From assembly GCF_042477335.2 (NCBI RefSeq), contig NC_091262.1:75243501-75307500 (forward strand): a DNA stretch of 64,000 bases, read 5' to 3'. Below are positions 41,636-52,112 of this stretch, one piece after another. The position numbers were made by a program, and so were the translations under genes. Under the pieces are notes generated by a model. That model was not told the origin of the DNA, searched no databases, and saw only the letters and a list, made by a program, of their open reading frames with translations. Each line of letters begins with the position of its first letter. The stretch's first letter is position 1. This stretch comes from Ovis canadensis (Eukaryota; Chordata; Mammalia; Artiodactyla; Bovidae).

Positions 41636-42032
41636 CCCAGCCCAGCTCCTTCCATTCGCCCTCACCCCAGTCAAACCCTCCTGACACTTCCTGTTCTCTG
41701 GCCTTGTCTGCCCCAGGGCCTTTGCCCTGGCTATGCCTTCTACCAGGAATGCTCTCCCCAGGTACTTGCCTGGCTTGCCTCCTCACTCATCCACGTCTCT
41801 GCCATAAAGACAATTTCTCTGATTGGTCTAAATACAACAGCAGCTTCCAATCAGCCCTCACTTCCCTACTTGGAATGATTTCTTCATAGCTCAGCACCAC
41901 TGGATGTTATGTTATTTGTCTTTATCTGTGTGCACCAGTGGAATGAAAGCTCTCCGAGGGCAGTGATTTGTCAGGCTGAGGTCATACCCACAGCACCAGA
42001 CTAGTGCCTGGCACTCTGTAAGTGTGCACTTA
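41636..42032 (+). repeat. L2 LINE 3' relic, well preserved
   Basis: The L2 order is complete: 'ctccttccattcgccctcaccccag', 'ccccagggcctttgccctggctatgcc', 'aggaatgctctcccc', 'gttatttgtctttatctgtg', 'gaatgaaagctctccgagggcag' and 'ctagtgcctggcactctgtaag'. Confidence 0.88.
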
Positions 42033-42039
42033 GCCTTGT

Positions 42040-42370
42040 CAAGTAACTCGATGGCATGAACCAGTAAGATCATTGCAGGCAATGAGATAAATCTGGACCC
42101 TGTGAAAGTGACCGTGGGTGAGAGGGAACCCTTTACATAAGGTTGTCGAGGAAAGCCTCTTTGGAAGATGGCAGTTGGGCCAAGATCTAAACGATGGGAG
42201 AGAGCCAGCCAAGCAAAGGGGAGGGAATGTTAGGGGCGTGGGAACCTCAAATGCAGAGACCTGGAGGCAGGTACTGGCATGGCGTTTCAAGGAACAGAAA
42301 GCAGACTCAGGCACCTGGAGCCAGCAGGCCAGGTCAGGGGCCTTGTAGGGCTTCATCCCTCCAAACTGTG
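42040..42370 (+). repeat. Ancient mammalian repeat relic, family not named
   Basis: 'gaggaaagcctctttggaagatggcag', 'ggcgtttcaaggaacagaaagcagactcaggcacctggagcc' and 'caggggccttgtagggc' are successive blocks of a well-known dispersed repeat, also seen at 15440 and 61385. I do not name the family. Confidence 0.6.
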
Positions 42371-42689
42371 CGATACCCCTGCCAAGGCCCTGGGCAGCTC
42401 TGACCCAGATGGGCTGGAGGCTCTGGACTGAGCTCCAAGCAGAGGAAGCTCTGGGGTGCTTGGCATCCAGCTTGCCTTCTCCCAGCCCTGGGCATTTGTC
42501 TAGCCATCAAAACTCGACTTTTCCAGTGCCTCTGGGACCCTCGGCCAGTAACTCTCCTGGTCTTCCTTGTGGGGTCATGATGGCCTTTTCTTGGAAAGAT
42601 ACTTGTGAATGTTCACTGTTCCCAACATCTCTGAGCCTCCCCTGGTATTCACCCCACACTCGATGTTAAGAGAAACAACTAACTCTTTA
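42371..42689. other. Unique spacer
   Basis: Nothing recognised. Confidence 0.4.
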
Positions 42690-42990
42690 CCCAACCATGA
42701 TCAACAGCTATGCCCTCTAGTCTTTGAATATTTGCTCCAGGTCTTCGTTCTGTCTGAAACTTCCCTCTCTTCTTCCTGGAAAATGTCTACTTTGAATAGT
42801 AGGTCCAGCTCAAACGCCCTCTTTTCCAAGTCTTTGAATGGACCATGATGCTTCCTCCCAAGCCAAACCAAGCCCTCTGTCCTCAATCATAGCACTGCTA
42901 CCACTGTCTCCCTTCCAAGAAGCGTGAGCTCCCTGAGATCAGAAGCCACATCTTCAGGGCCCATCACAGAGTCAACACGAGGAAGATGGG
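42690..42990 (+). repeat. L2 LINE 3' relic
   Basis: 'ccttcgttctgtctgaaacttccc'-like text, 'ccagctcaaacgccctcttttcc' and 'gcgtgagctccctgagatcagaagccac' follow L2 in order. Confidence 0.6.
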
Positions 42991-43327
42991 CAATGCCTGG
43001 ATAGGTGCACCATTACAGGGCACTGGGTGGAGTGCCATGCCCATCATGGCGGGCTGGAGTGGACTTCCCCACGAGGGAGGCAGTCTCTGTAAAGAATTGG
43101 AGAACAGTCCAGAAAAGCCAAGCCAAAGCCATTCCTGTGCCCTTGCATTTCTGAACGCTGTGGTTGACAAAATACTTCTTCCCCCCGAGATGGGCTTCTC
43201 ATTTCCCCAGTTCCAACTGGTCATCACTGGCAGCTTCAATTTTTGGTTTGTTTTCGTGTTTTTGGTCAGCCCAGCGTATTTTCCCATCCTCCTTCTTCCT
43301 TTTTGGAAAATTACATTCTAACTCTTT
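42991..43327. other. Unique spacer
   Basis: Nothing recognised. Confidence 0.4.
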
Positions 43328-44053
43328 TCTCTTGATGAAGGTGAAATAGGAGAGTGGAAAAGCTGGCTTAAAACTCAACGTTCAAAAAACAAAGATCACA
43401 GCATCCAGTCCCATCACTTCATGGCAAATAGAAGGGGAAAAAGTGGAAATGGTGACACATTTTACTCTCTTGGGTCCAAAACCACTACCATTGGTGACTG
43501 CAGCCATAAAGTTAAAAGATGCTTGCTCCTTGGAAGGAAAGCTATGACAAATTTAGCATATTCAAAAGCAGAGGCATCACTTTACTGACAAAGGTGTGTC
43601 TAGTCAAAGCTATGGTTTTTCTGTTAGTCATGTACAGATGTGAGAGTTGGACCATAAAGAAGGCTGAGCACCAAAGGACTGATACTTTCTAACTGTGGTG
43701 CTGGAGAAGACTGTTGAGAGTCCCTTGGGCAGCAAGGAGATCAAACCAGTCCATCCTAAAGGAAATCAACCCTGAATCTTCATTGGAAAGACTGATGCCG
43801 AAGCTGAAGCTCCAATATTTTGGGCACCTGACGCGAAGAGCTGACTTGTTGGAAAAGACCCTGCTGCTGGGGAAGATTGAGGGTGGGAGGAGAAGGGGGG
43901 GACAGAGGATGAGATGGTTAGATGGCATCACCGATTTGATGAACATGAGTTGAGCAAACTCTGGGAGACAGTGGAGGACAGTGAAGCCTGGCGTGCTGCA
44001 GTCCATGGGGTGGCAAAGAGTCAAATGCGACTTAGTGACTGAGCAACAATAAT
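43328..44053 (+). mobile_element. BovB LINE 3' fragment (~0.73 kb)
   Basis: It starts in the RT C-terminal region ('cttgatgaaggtgaaataggagag') and ends at 'cttagtgactgagcaacaat'. No TSD is seen. Confidence 0.96.
43335..43953 (+). pseudogene. BovB RT C-terminal remnant, broken
   Basis: It begins downstream of the YADD motif. The frame is broken by small deletions (near 43556) and by a TAA replacing the Glu codon in the DAFEL motif near 43690. The piece 43714-43953 keeps RVPWAARRSNQSILKEINP. Confidence 0.88.
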
Positions 44054-45541
44054 CCTAACACTGCATGGACTTTGTGGGCCTGACAATCCCAGCTCTGACC
44101 CTTCTTTCTCTAAGAGTATGGAACCTGATCTCTGTAGGACTAATGGAGGGGTCTCATCCGCGCAGACACAGTGACAGCTTTAGGGATCTTCCTGGAAAGC
44201 TAGAGCCCTTCTCGGGCCTTCTCTGCTGAATCTAATGGGACAACATCCTTCTTCCCATGGAACATAGTTTTTGGTGCTGTTGGGACTGCCAGAGGCTGTG
44301 TCTCCAGGAGGAAGGAGCAAGAGTGGCCTGAAGGGAGTAGAGGGGAGATCCGGAACAGGAAGAAAGACACGGGACATTTTTCAAAGCTTTGGATCCAATC
44401 AGGCCTGGAAACTCGCATCATGTGAATCAATTGGCTCCTTTTTCCTTAAGCTAATTTTAGTTGAGGTTCTGTTTGTCACTTGCAAGTGACACCGATCTGA
44501 ATAACACAAGAGGAAGAGATGTTTTGACGTTTTAAAGCTCTTGCAATGATTTATCACCTAGATGTGTAAACCAGGCCAAATCTCTCAAGGAAACGGCAGT
44601 GGCGCACCTCTGACGCCCGCGTGGTGAGGTTCCACTGGTTTGATGCTGCTGAGGTGTGTCCTCCCACCGTGGAGAAGTGACAGCACCGCCTAGAGCCGTG
44701 TCTGCAGTGAGAAGTTGCTGCAGAGGCCCGGCTGGGGAGGAGCCAGGAGGAAGAGGTCTCCTTGGGAAAACAGAACCAATAGGGAAATGGAACCTTTCTC
44801 TAGAGATACATTTAGTTGACAAAATAATGTTTTACACCGTCAGTTCAGAGTTGGAAGATGCGGTTGGCAACCTCCCTTTTCCACCCCAGCCAGGTTGGTA
44901 TTCCTTCCCAGCTGTATCCTAACAATCTGACTTTCAGTCACTGCCTCCCCTGGAGGAACATGGTTGGGACTCACCTTCCCAGACCATGAGGAATCTGGAG
45001 ACAGCTCATTGGCCTTTGGCTGCTTGAAGCCTCTGGAGACTGGAGGTACCTTAGAGATCACCCACATCAAACCTATTTCAGATTTCATGGGGCAAGAAGG
45101 TGGAGGGGCTGACTCAGTGAAATTTTAGACCCTCCCTTGGAAAGGTCTGGACATGATTTAAGGGAACGGTCTTTCAAGGCTGCAGTGCTGGCTTTGCCAA
45201 GAAGCTACATTTTCTCATTCATTTACTGATCATTTATCATTCACCCGTCTTTCATGCTTCCGTATCCTAGGGGCCATGCTGACAATTGCAGTCATCCACT
45301 TCAGGGGCCCAGCCTTCCAAAAGACGCACTTTTCATGGGCTGAAAAACATCCCACTCTCAGTCTAGACTCTTCTTGGTTTGAAGCCTAAAATGTCCGAAG
45401 TAACAACATGATGAATGAGGAAAGAAAATAAGAAGATGTGATTTGGAAGTATTTGGCATGCCATTTTCACCTTTTGGGTGGACAAAATTACCTAGTGCTG
45501 GTGAGGTTGCAGGCTAGCAGTCTCTTGTTTACATTGGTGCT
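44054..45541. other. Unique repeat-free spacer
   Basis: About 1.5 kb without a named repeat or gene. It contains the 18-bp palindrome at 44474-44491. The part 45370-45480 is AT-rich and could be a conserved element. Confidence 0.5.
44474..44491. repeat. 18-bp perfect palindrome
   Basis: TGTCACTTGCAAGTGACA reads the same on both strands and holds two inverted CAAGTG half-sites around a central GC. Confidence 0.95.
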
Positions 45542-46543
45542 TCAGTTTAGTTCAGTTTAGTTGCTCAGTCGTGTCCGACTCTTTGCGACCCCGTGAATCA
45601 CAGCAAGCCGGCCTCCCTGTCCATCACCAACTCCTGGAGTTCATTCAGACTCGCGTCCATCGAGTCAGTGATGCCATCCAGCCATCTCATCCTCGGTCGT
45701 CCCCTTCTCCTCCTGCCCCCAATCCCTCCCAGCATTGAAGTCTTTTCCAATGAGTGAACTCTTCGCATGAGGTGGCCAAAGTATTGGGGTTTCAGCTTTA
45801 GCATCATTCCTTCCAAAGAAATCCCAGGGTTGATCTCCTTCAGAATGGACTGGTTTGATCTCCTTGCAGTCCAAGGGACTTGCAAGAGTCTTCTCCAACT
45901 CCACAGTTCAAAAGCATCAATTCTTTGGTGCTCAGCCTTCTTCACAGTCCAACTCTCACATTCATACATGACCACTGGAAAAATCATAGCCTTAACTAGA
46001 TGGACCTTAGTCGGCAAAGTAATGTCTCTGCCTTTGAATATGCTGTCTAGGTTGGTCACAACCTTTCTTCCAAGGAGTAAGCATCTTTTAATTTCATGGC
46101 TGCAATCACCATCTGCAGTGATTTTGGAGCCCCCAAAAATCAAGTCTGACACTGTTTCCCCATCTATTTCCCATGGAGTGATGGGACCGGATGCCATGAT
46201 CTTCGTTTTCTGAATGTTGAGCTTTAAGCAAACTTTTTCACTCTTCTCTTTTACCTTCATCAAGAGGCTTTTTAGTTCCTCTTCACTTTCTGCCATAAGG
46301 GTGGTGTCATCTGCATATCTGAGGTTACTGATATTTCTCCCGGCAATCTTGATTCCAGCTTGTGTTTCTTCCAGTCCAGTGTTTCTCATGATGTACTCTG
46401 CATAGAAGTTAAATAAGCAGGGTGACAATATACAGCCTTGATGTACTCCTTTTCTTATTTGGAACCAGTCTGTTGTTCCATGTCCAGTTCTTACTGTTGC
46501 TTCCTGGCCTGCATATAGATTTCTCAAGAGGCAGGTTAGGTGT
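45542..46543 (-). mobile_element. BovB LINE (~1.0 kb), 5'-truncated
   Basis: The 3' end (TCAGTTTAGTTCAGTTTAG) is at the left and the 5' truncation follows 'ctcaagaggcaggttagg'. It inserted into or beside the L1M relic to its right. No clear TSD. Confidence 0.97.
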
Positions 46544-46638
46544 AGAGATATCATTTTCAGAAGGTGTTTTGTTAACTCTATGAAAATTTTGAATGTACGC
46601 ATTCCTTGACCCAGTTCTATGCTTAGGGTGAAAGTCAC
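45598..46638 (-). pseudogene. BovB RT C-terminal remnant, open frame
   Basis: The open frame is 346 codons. About the first 31 residues come from flanking L1M sequence and are fortuitous; BovB homology starts at HLTCLLRNLYAGQEATV. YADDTTLMAESEEELK keeps both catalytic aspartates and QGCILSP is intact. A two-residue deletion (GETVSDL, where the 8933 copy has GETVETVSDF) and an early stop after MDREAG are visible. The endonuclease and N-terminal RT are absent. Confidence 0.9.
46544..46615 (+). mobile_element. L1M relic, left part
   Basis: 'cattttcagaaggtgttttgttaac' to 'cattccttgacccagttc' is the L1 3' region that continues at 46830 after the SINE insertion. Confidence 0.6.
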
Positions 46639-46818
46639 TCAGTTGTGTCCGACTCTTTGCAGCCCTATTGACTATACAGTCCATGGAATTCTCCATGCCA
46701 GAATACTGGAGTGGGTAGCCTTTCCCTTCTCCAGGGGATCTTCCCAACCCGGGGAACAAACCCAGATCTCCCGCATTGCAGGCAGATTCTTTACCAGCTG
46801 AGCCACAAGGGAAACCCC
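46627..46818 (-). mobile_element. Bov-tA SINE inside L1M, 11-bp TSD
   Basis: A full element in reverse with the short Bov-A form ('gactatacagtccatgg'). TCTATGCTTAG at 46616-46626 and 46819-46829 is an exact TSD taken from the L1 sequence. Confidence 0.97.
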
Positions 46819-46829
46819 TCTATGCTTAG

Positions 46830-47375
46830 AAAATTCCCCTAAGGATGTAATTTCAGAAGTTTGCAAGAAATGGATACAAAGTGCTTCCTGGGGGCATTGT
46901 CTATAGAATAAAATCCTTAAAACAACCTCAGTGACCACCAGTAGGGGGCTGGTTAGATAAATTATGGTATATCCGCTCAATACAGTTTCTCCAGATGATC
47001 AGAAAAGATGCAGAGGATAGAATGAAAAGAGTTCTAACAATTATTATGTGGTTTGTGATTGCAAAACACCCCAAACTGCGGCAAAATGGGAAACACCCTA
47101 ATTGCCTATCGGGACCGGTAGAGGAATGGATGAACTGAGGACCACGGTTTAGTCACAGGCTGAAACACTGAAGCAATTGACGTGATTACATTCCCTCTCT
47201 CTGCATCAGCCTTGGTGATTACGAACATGTTGATTGAGAAAAGCAAATTCTGGGAAGGTGCATCCAGTATAACTCTGTGCAATAGCAAGTACATATACGT
47301 AATGTTACAAGATAATTTTATGAATGTTAAACCATGTAGTAAAATTACGAAAGTGTGTGTGAAAATCATACATGC
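46830..47375 (+). mobile_element. L1M relic, right part
   Basis: 'aaattcccctaaggatgtaatttcag', 'gaccaccagtagggggctggttagataaattatggtatatcc', and a second similar module 'gggaaacaccctaattgcctatcggg..gaggaatggatgaac', then 'gtaatgttacaag'. Two related blocks suggest an internal duplication or two overlapping L1 copies. Confidence 0.7.
46938..46949 (+). promoter_or_regulatory. CTCF-like core within L1M
   Basis: CCAGTAGGGGGC matches the CTCF core CCASYAGRKGGC at every position and derives from the L1M sequence itself. Occupancy unknown. Confidence 0.35.
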
Positions 47376-47440
47376 CAGACCTCAGGATAGCGGCTGCTCC
47401 TGCAGAGGAGGTCCGGATGGGACTTACGGCTTTTACTTGT

Positions 47441-47543
47441 AACTCTCTTCCTCATTTTTTCTCCCGCCCTTCCCTCTCCCTCCACTTTCTTTCTCTCCCT
47501 TCCTTCCTTCTCCCTTTCTTTCCTTCTTGGTTTCTTTTCTTTC
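47441..47543 (+). repeat. Pyrimidine-rich (CCTT/CTTT)n tract
   Basis: About 100 bp nearly pure C and T. Confidence 0.92.
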
Positions 47544-47569
47544 ATCTGAATCAAGTAAAATAAGGCACG

Positions 47570-47716
47570 TACATGCTTAGTTGCATCTGACTCTTTGTGA
47601 ACTTATGGACGGTAGCCCACCAGTCCTTGGGATTCTCCAGGCAAGAATACTGGAGTGAATTGCCATGCCCTCCTCCAGGGGATCTTCCTGACCCAGGGAT
47701 TGAACCCATCTGAGCC
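47570..47716 (-). mobile_element. Bov-tA SINE, head deleted
   Basis: The Bov-A unit and 'ggatcttcctgacccagggattgaaccc' are present. The rest of the tRNA-like head is replaced by 'atctgagcc', consistent with an internal deletion. Confidence 0.9.
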
Positions 47717-47717
47717 A

Positions 47718-47970
47718 AATTTGCTTAAATCTGGATGGTACATTCATGGAGGACTGTTATATTATTTTCTGTATGTTTGAAAAACGTTGCTGAAAGCCAG
47801 ATATGTCTCCCTCTTGAGTAAGCATATGTTAGTATAGATGCTGGTATCAGTGTAAAAAATTTTGTTTTCCTGGTGAGAAACACATGGAACTGTTAGCAAA
47901 ATGTAACTTTAAGGGGAGGGATAGAGAGCGAGAGGTTTGCATTCATTTAATTTCTTTCTGTACCATCTGA
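47718..47970 (+). repeat. Possible L1 3'-UTR relic
   Basis: 'ctgttatattattttctgtatgtttgaaaaacg' recalls L1 3'-UTR endings. Weak. Confidence 0.3.
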
Positions 47971-47974
47971 CCAT

Positions 47975-48105
47975 TAAAAAATTTTTTTTGTGGGGGGGTC
48001 TTGCCATATGGCATGTGGGATCTTAGTTTCCCAGCCAGGGGTTGAACCAGCACCCCCTGCATTAGGAGCACAAAGTTCCAACCACTGGATGGCCAGGGAA
48101 GTCCC
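47975..48105 (-). mobile_element. CHR-type SINE, short form
   Basis: In reverse: poly-T, 'tgccatatggcatgtgggatcttag', 'cagccaggggttgaacc' and 'ggatggccagggaagtccc'. A G run of 7 lies at its tail. Confidence 0.88.
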
Positions 48106-48257
48106 TATTTGATATTTTAAAGATGTGTGTAGCTTACTTCCTATCCAGCCTACTACCCACGCATCCATTGCCATGTTTGCACCTAATAGGAGTTATCAGG
48201 ATGTTGGGATTATAAGCCAGTTTTGTTCTCTCCTTTAAATTTCTCTGACTAGAAGTC

Positions 48258-48561
48258 TGAAAGTGAAAGTGTTAGGTGCTCATTTGTGACCTGCCAGACG
48301 CCTCTGTTCACAGGATTCTCCAGGCAAGAATACTGGAATGGGTTGCCATTCCCTTCTCCAGGGGATCTTCCCAACCCAGGGATCGAACCCAGGTCTCCCG
48401 AGTTGCAGGCTATTCTTTACTGTCTGAACCACCAGGGAAGCCCAAGACTACGGGAGTGGGTATCTTATCCCTTCTCCAGGGGATCTTCCCAAGCCAGGAA
48501 TCGAACCAGGGTCTCCTGCATTGCAGGTGGATTCTTTACCAGCTGAGCTACCAGGGAAGCC
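48258..48561 (-). mobile_element. Bov-tA3-type SINE with doubled head
   Basis: In reverse: a Bov-A unit with a deletion after 'ggtgctcatttgtgacc', then two tRNA-like heads in tandem ('gaaccaccagggaagccc' near 48441 and 'gagctaccagggaagcc' near 48561). Confidence 0.92.
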
Positions 48562-48999
48562 TTGTCAATGTTATTTAAACACAATAGTTATTTAGCATTG
48601 CTATTTTAATAGAAATTTAGAATTCTTTCCTGACAAACTGGCACTCTGATTTTTGGCAAAACTTAGTCCTAGTGACAGAGGAGATCTTGTTTGTGAGTTT
48701 GCTTTGTGCTTTAAGGGCCCAAAAGTCACCCTCGGGTTGGTCGATGCAGCCCCTCATTATAGGTGAGGAGACAGAGACTGGGATGCTTGGCCCTGAGAAG
48801 GGCAGAGGGATGGGAGGAGAGCACCTCCCTGTCTGGGAGATGGGCTAGAGGGATGGGGAGCAGGTTTGAGCCCCTCTTCTCGAGCAGCCAGGGGACGGCT
48901 CTGGGGACAGTCTGTTGGTGGCAGGCTCTGTCTTGGCTCCAGCCCGCAGGAGCTCCGCGGCTGCCCCCCATTTGCTGTGTGTGTTCGTGCGTCCCTTGT
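48562..48999. other. Unique spacer
   Basis: No named repeat or gene; GC rises to the right. Confidence 0.45.
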
Positions 49000-49480
49000 A
49001 CAGAGCAGCCCATGTGGAAAGACAGGCAGCAGATAGTTCCAGCTGTTGTCACTTATGCTCCAGAGAACAATTCCGGGAATTAATGGCTGCTAATCCTGCA
49101 AATAAGGTAGATACAGCGCGGTGTTAGATTCCAAGCTGCCAAGCTCGAGTCACCGGCCTTATTTCATAAATATGCTTATAAGGATGCTGCCTAGTCACTC
49201 GGCAGGGCGATGGGCCCACCATCCCCTCCCCTGCCTGTGGCCTGTGGCCTCCTGCACTTTCCCAGCCCAGGGAACAAATGAGGTCAATAAAACCTTTAAA
49301 ACAACTCCTTAGGAGACCCATGTCAATGGATAATCAGGGAAACTTACAAGGAGCCCTGATATCAATTGCTTCAGGGAGCTTAAAAAAAGACAAGTACCAA
49401 GGATGGGATACTTAACTGTAACAATGTTTCATTTTAATAATAGCTTTTATGTGCTACAGTAAGAAGTATCAACCTCCATT
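49000..49480. promoter_or_regulatory. Candidate conserved regulatory block
   Basis: A repeat-free stretch with 'gaacaattccgggaattaatggctgctaatcctgcaaataagg' (49066-49107), 'ccttatttcataaatatgcttataagg' near 49157, 'ggtcaataaaacctttaaaac' near 49282 and 'caatggataatcagg' near 49324. TAATCC (bicoid/OTX class), CAATAAA and TAAT words are close together. Conservation is untested. Confidence 0.35.
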
Positions 49481-50017
49481 AAATATAATGGGCTGATCCT
49501 TCCAGGGACAGGGAAGAAAGGGAGCCATTCTTTGGGGGGTAGCTGAGCGCACTCGGGCTTTTAACTCATCACTTGTGCTTTCAGCGAGTGAAGCTGACAC
49601 ACGGAATGGGGTTGGTTTGTCTGGCTTTTCGTTCAGGGGCTTGGGGTCAGCCTGGTGGGAGGAGGCTCCGGGGTCAAACTGGATGGGATGGAGTTGGGGA
49701 TGAGATCTGCCCAGGAGAGAGGTCAAGGTCACAGCTGGGAATGCAGTTCTCATGGCGAGGGAGGAGGCAAGACTGGAAATGGGAGAAACAGCTGCCTGAT
49801 GGGCGACTGGAAGCCCCAGCTGAGGAGAGGGTGGTGGGGAGTGAACACGGGGAGGTGAGTGCCAAGGGCAGGACGGCTCTGCTCCAAGCTGTGCTGGGGA
49901 AGCGTGGAGGGACCTGGGGCACGGCCCAGTGCTGGAGCTTAGCCGGGAGCAGTGGCTCCACTTCGGGTCCTGTCGCCCTTCCTTACTCTGGGACATCCTT
50001 CCCAAGGATGTGTGGTT
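49481..50017. other. Unique purine-rich spacer
   Basis: GC- and purine-rich on the plus strand. A 234-codon frame (49573-50277) runs on through the neighbouring SINE and is judged accidental. Confidence 0.45.
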
Positions 50018-50226
50018 GTTGCTCTTCAGTTGCTAAGTCATGTCTGACTCTTCGCGACCTCATAGACTGTAGCCTGTCAGACTCATCGGTCCATGGGGAT
50101 TCTCCAGGCAAGAATATTGGAGCAGGTTGCCATTTCCTTTTCCAGGAGATCTTCCCGACTCAGGGATCTAACCCCTGTCTCCTGCATGGGCAGGCAGATT
50201 CTTCACCGATGAGTTACCAGGGAAAC
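50018..50226 (-). mobile_element. Bov-tA SINE
   Basis: A full element in reverse, from 'gttgctcttcagttgctaagtc' to 'gagttaccagggaaacc'. Confidence 0.95.
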
Positions 50227-51324
50227 CATAAAATGCCTCCCTTAGGCCTTAGAAACCCTACTCAGTACTTATCCTGAGGTATCATTCTGCAAGGAGGACA
50301 GTCATGCCTTCCAAGGGAGAGTTCCCATCATGTGGGGGCTACCATCCCGAGCCTGGACTCCATAGATCACCTTCACTTCTCATTCTAAGCAAAGGGTCAC
50401 ATTTCCCCCAGATCTTCCGTTTCACCCTCCCCCCACCCTGGCAGGGCCCTTCTCCATCAAATTCTCTGCAAGCCTTGGGGATGCTCTCCCAAGCCAGCTC
50501 CTTGGTGGCCTCTTACGGCCACTGCCATGGCAGCTCCAGGACCCAGAGCAGCCCCAGGATAAGCTGTCTCCTCTCCTCTCATCAGTTTCCTCACTCCTGC
50601 TGAGCTGTGGCCGGGGTCCCTGGGCTCTGGGGCACGGTCACCTCTTCCTTCTCCTGAGCCTTTACCGTGCTGTGAGCTGTAAGCTTTCTCTTTGGTTATA
50701 GAGCCCCTTGGTGGGGTCCTGATGGTCTGTTCTTCCTGTTGAATAGCACGGAGCTCCAGGAATGACAGGGAGATGTGCTGGGGGTGGGTAGGGGTCATCG
50801 GGGGAGTTTCATAAAAGGACTGTTTACAGAGGCGAAGGGAACTGGCATGGGATGGGAATGCACACTTGGGCCAGGAGCAGCTCGGAGACTTTACCCTTCA
50901 TAAGACTGAAGGGGCAAAGAGGGGTGATGCCCAGAATTGGGGTGATGGCTGCTCCTCCAGGCCACTGGTGGAAGATAGAAGCTCTGCGACCACAACCAAC
51001 TGGTCCCTCCCATTGGCCAGGCTCCACCTGAAGCCGTTGGGCAAGGGGAGGTCATACGGGTGAGACTCTAAGACACAGATCGGGAGAAAGGGTTGGGTGT
51101 CGGGCAGCAAAGGAAAAGCAGCCAACATAAGGTTGAGGCAAGGGACTGGGATTCCCCCCCCCCCCCCCGCCCACACCAAGGCCATGGTGGACACTGAACA
51201 GCCCACTGAGGGCAAGAGCGCATCCCTCCAGCAGGATCATGGCCAGGTCTGGGGTGGCTCCAGCGTCTGCCTGGACACTGCAGGCAGGAGATAGACTTGT
51301 CGATGACCCCCTCCCCACCTTCCC
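50227..51324. other. Unique spacer with C homopolymer
   Basis: No gene or interspersed repeat is seen. It contains a run of 15 C at 51154-51168. Confidence 0.5.
51154..51168 (+). repeat. Poly-C run of 15
   Basis: Uninterrupted C homopolymer. Confidence 0.95.
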
Positions 51325-51516
51325 CGCATCCAAACAGCCTGCCTATGTGCCAGGCACCGTTCTTGTCATTCTACCTGTAGTTACTCAGCCTGACGACTTT
51401 ATGAGTTGCAGAGAGGAAGGTGTGACTTGCTGATCATCACCCATCTAGCCAGTGATGGAGCTGGGGTTTGACCCCCAGGGTCCAGATGCTTTGACCACTG
51501 GGCTACACTGCCTCCC
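51325..51516 (-). repeat. MIR SINE relic
   Basis: 'gcctatgtgccaggcaccgttcttgtc', 'gagttgcagagaggaagg', 'ccagtgatggagctggggtttgacccccagg' and 'tgaccactgggctacactgcc' follow reverse MIR. Confidence 0.82.
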
Positions 51517-51863
51517 AGACTGGTTGTGGAACCTTGCCCAGATCTGTTGTCCCACCAGCACCCCCTCCAGTTGCCCCTTCTCCTCTCTGTGCTCATTTAC
51601 AGCGCCTGCCCCACCCCGGATGCCCTGAATCTTTCAGAGAATTCTTTGCCTCCTCCTCGAGATGTGATAGGTGGAGGATTAGAGAAAAAACTTTGGAGGC
51701 CTTAAGCATCAAAAAGACTATGATGGCTCTTCCCTACACTCCAAGATGTCATTAAAAAAAAGAAAAAAATACATAAAAGAAGGGTAAGTCATGTCAGAAA
51801 GTCCTGGTTTATCCTCAGAGGTTTACTTTGATGATTTTGGAGACTAGTATCAAGTATTCTTAG
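51517..51863. other. Unique spacer
   Basis: Nothing recognised. Confidence 0.4.
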
Positions 51864-52112
51864 GGACTTCACGAGTGACTCAGTGGTTAAGAATCCACAT
51901 TGCAATGCAGGGGACATGGGTTTGATTCCTGGCCAGGGAGCTAAGATTCCTTATGCCTTAGAGCAACTAAGCCCCCACGTTCCACAATTACTGAAGCCTG
52001 TGTGTTCTGGAGTTCACGCACCACAGTCGACTCACTGCAACGAAAGACCCTGCATGCTGCAACTAAGATCCAACACAGCCAAATAAATAAATAAGCAAAT
52101 ATGTTTTAAAAA
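51864..52112 (+). mobile_element. CHR-type SINE
   Basis: Head GGACTTCACGAGTGACTCAG, 'ggacatgggtttgattcctggcc', 'agcaactaagcccccacg' and 'gcaactaagatccaacacagccaaataaataaataag' tail. A small deletion shortens the middle relative to the copy at 25613. Confidence 0.92.

Noticed and set aside
49573..50277. 234-codon plus-strand open frame
   Set aside because: Its last third is Bov-tA sequence read in reverse, and the rest is low-complexity Gly/Trp/Arg-rich text from purine-rich DNA. No start context or splice logic.
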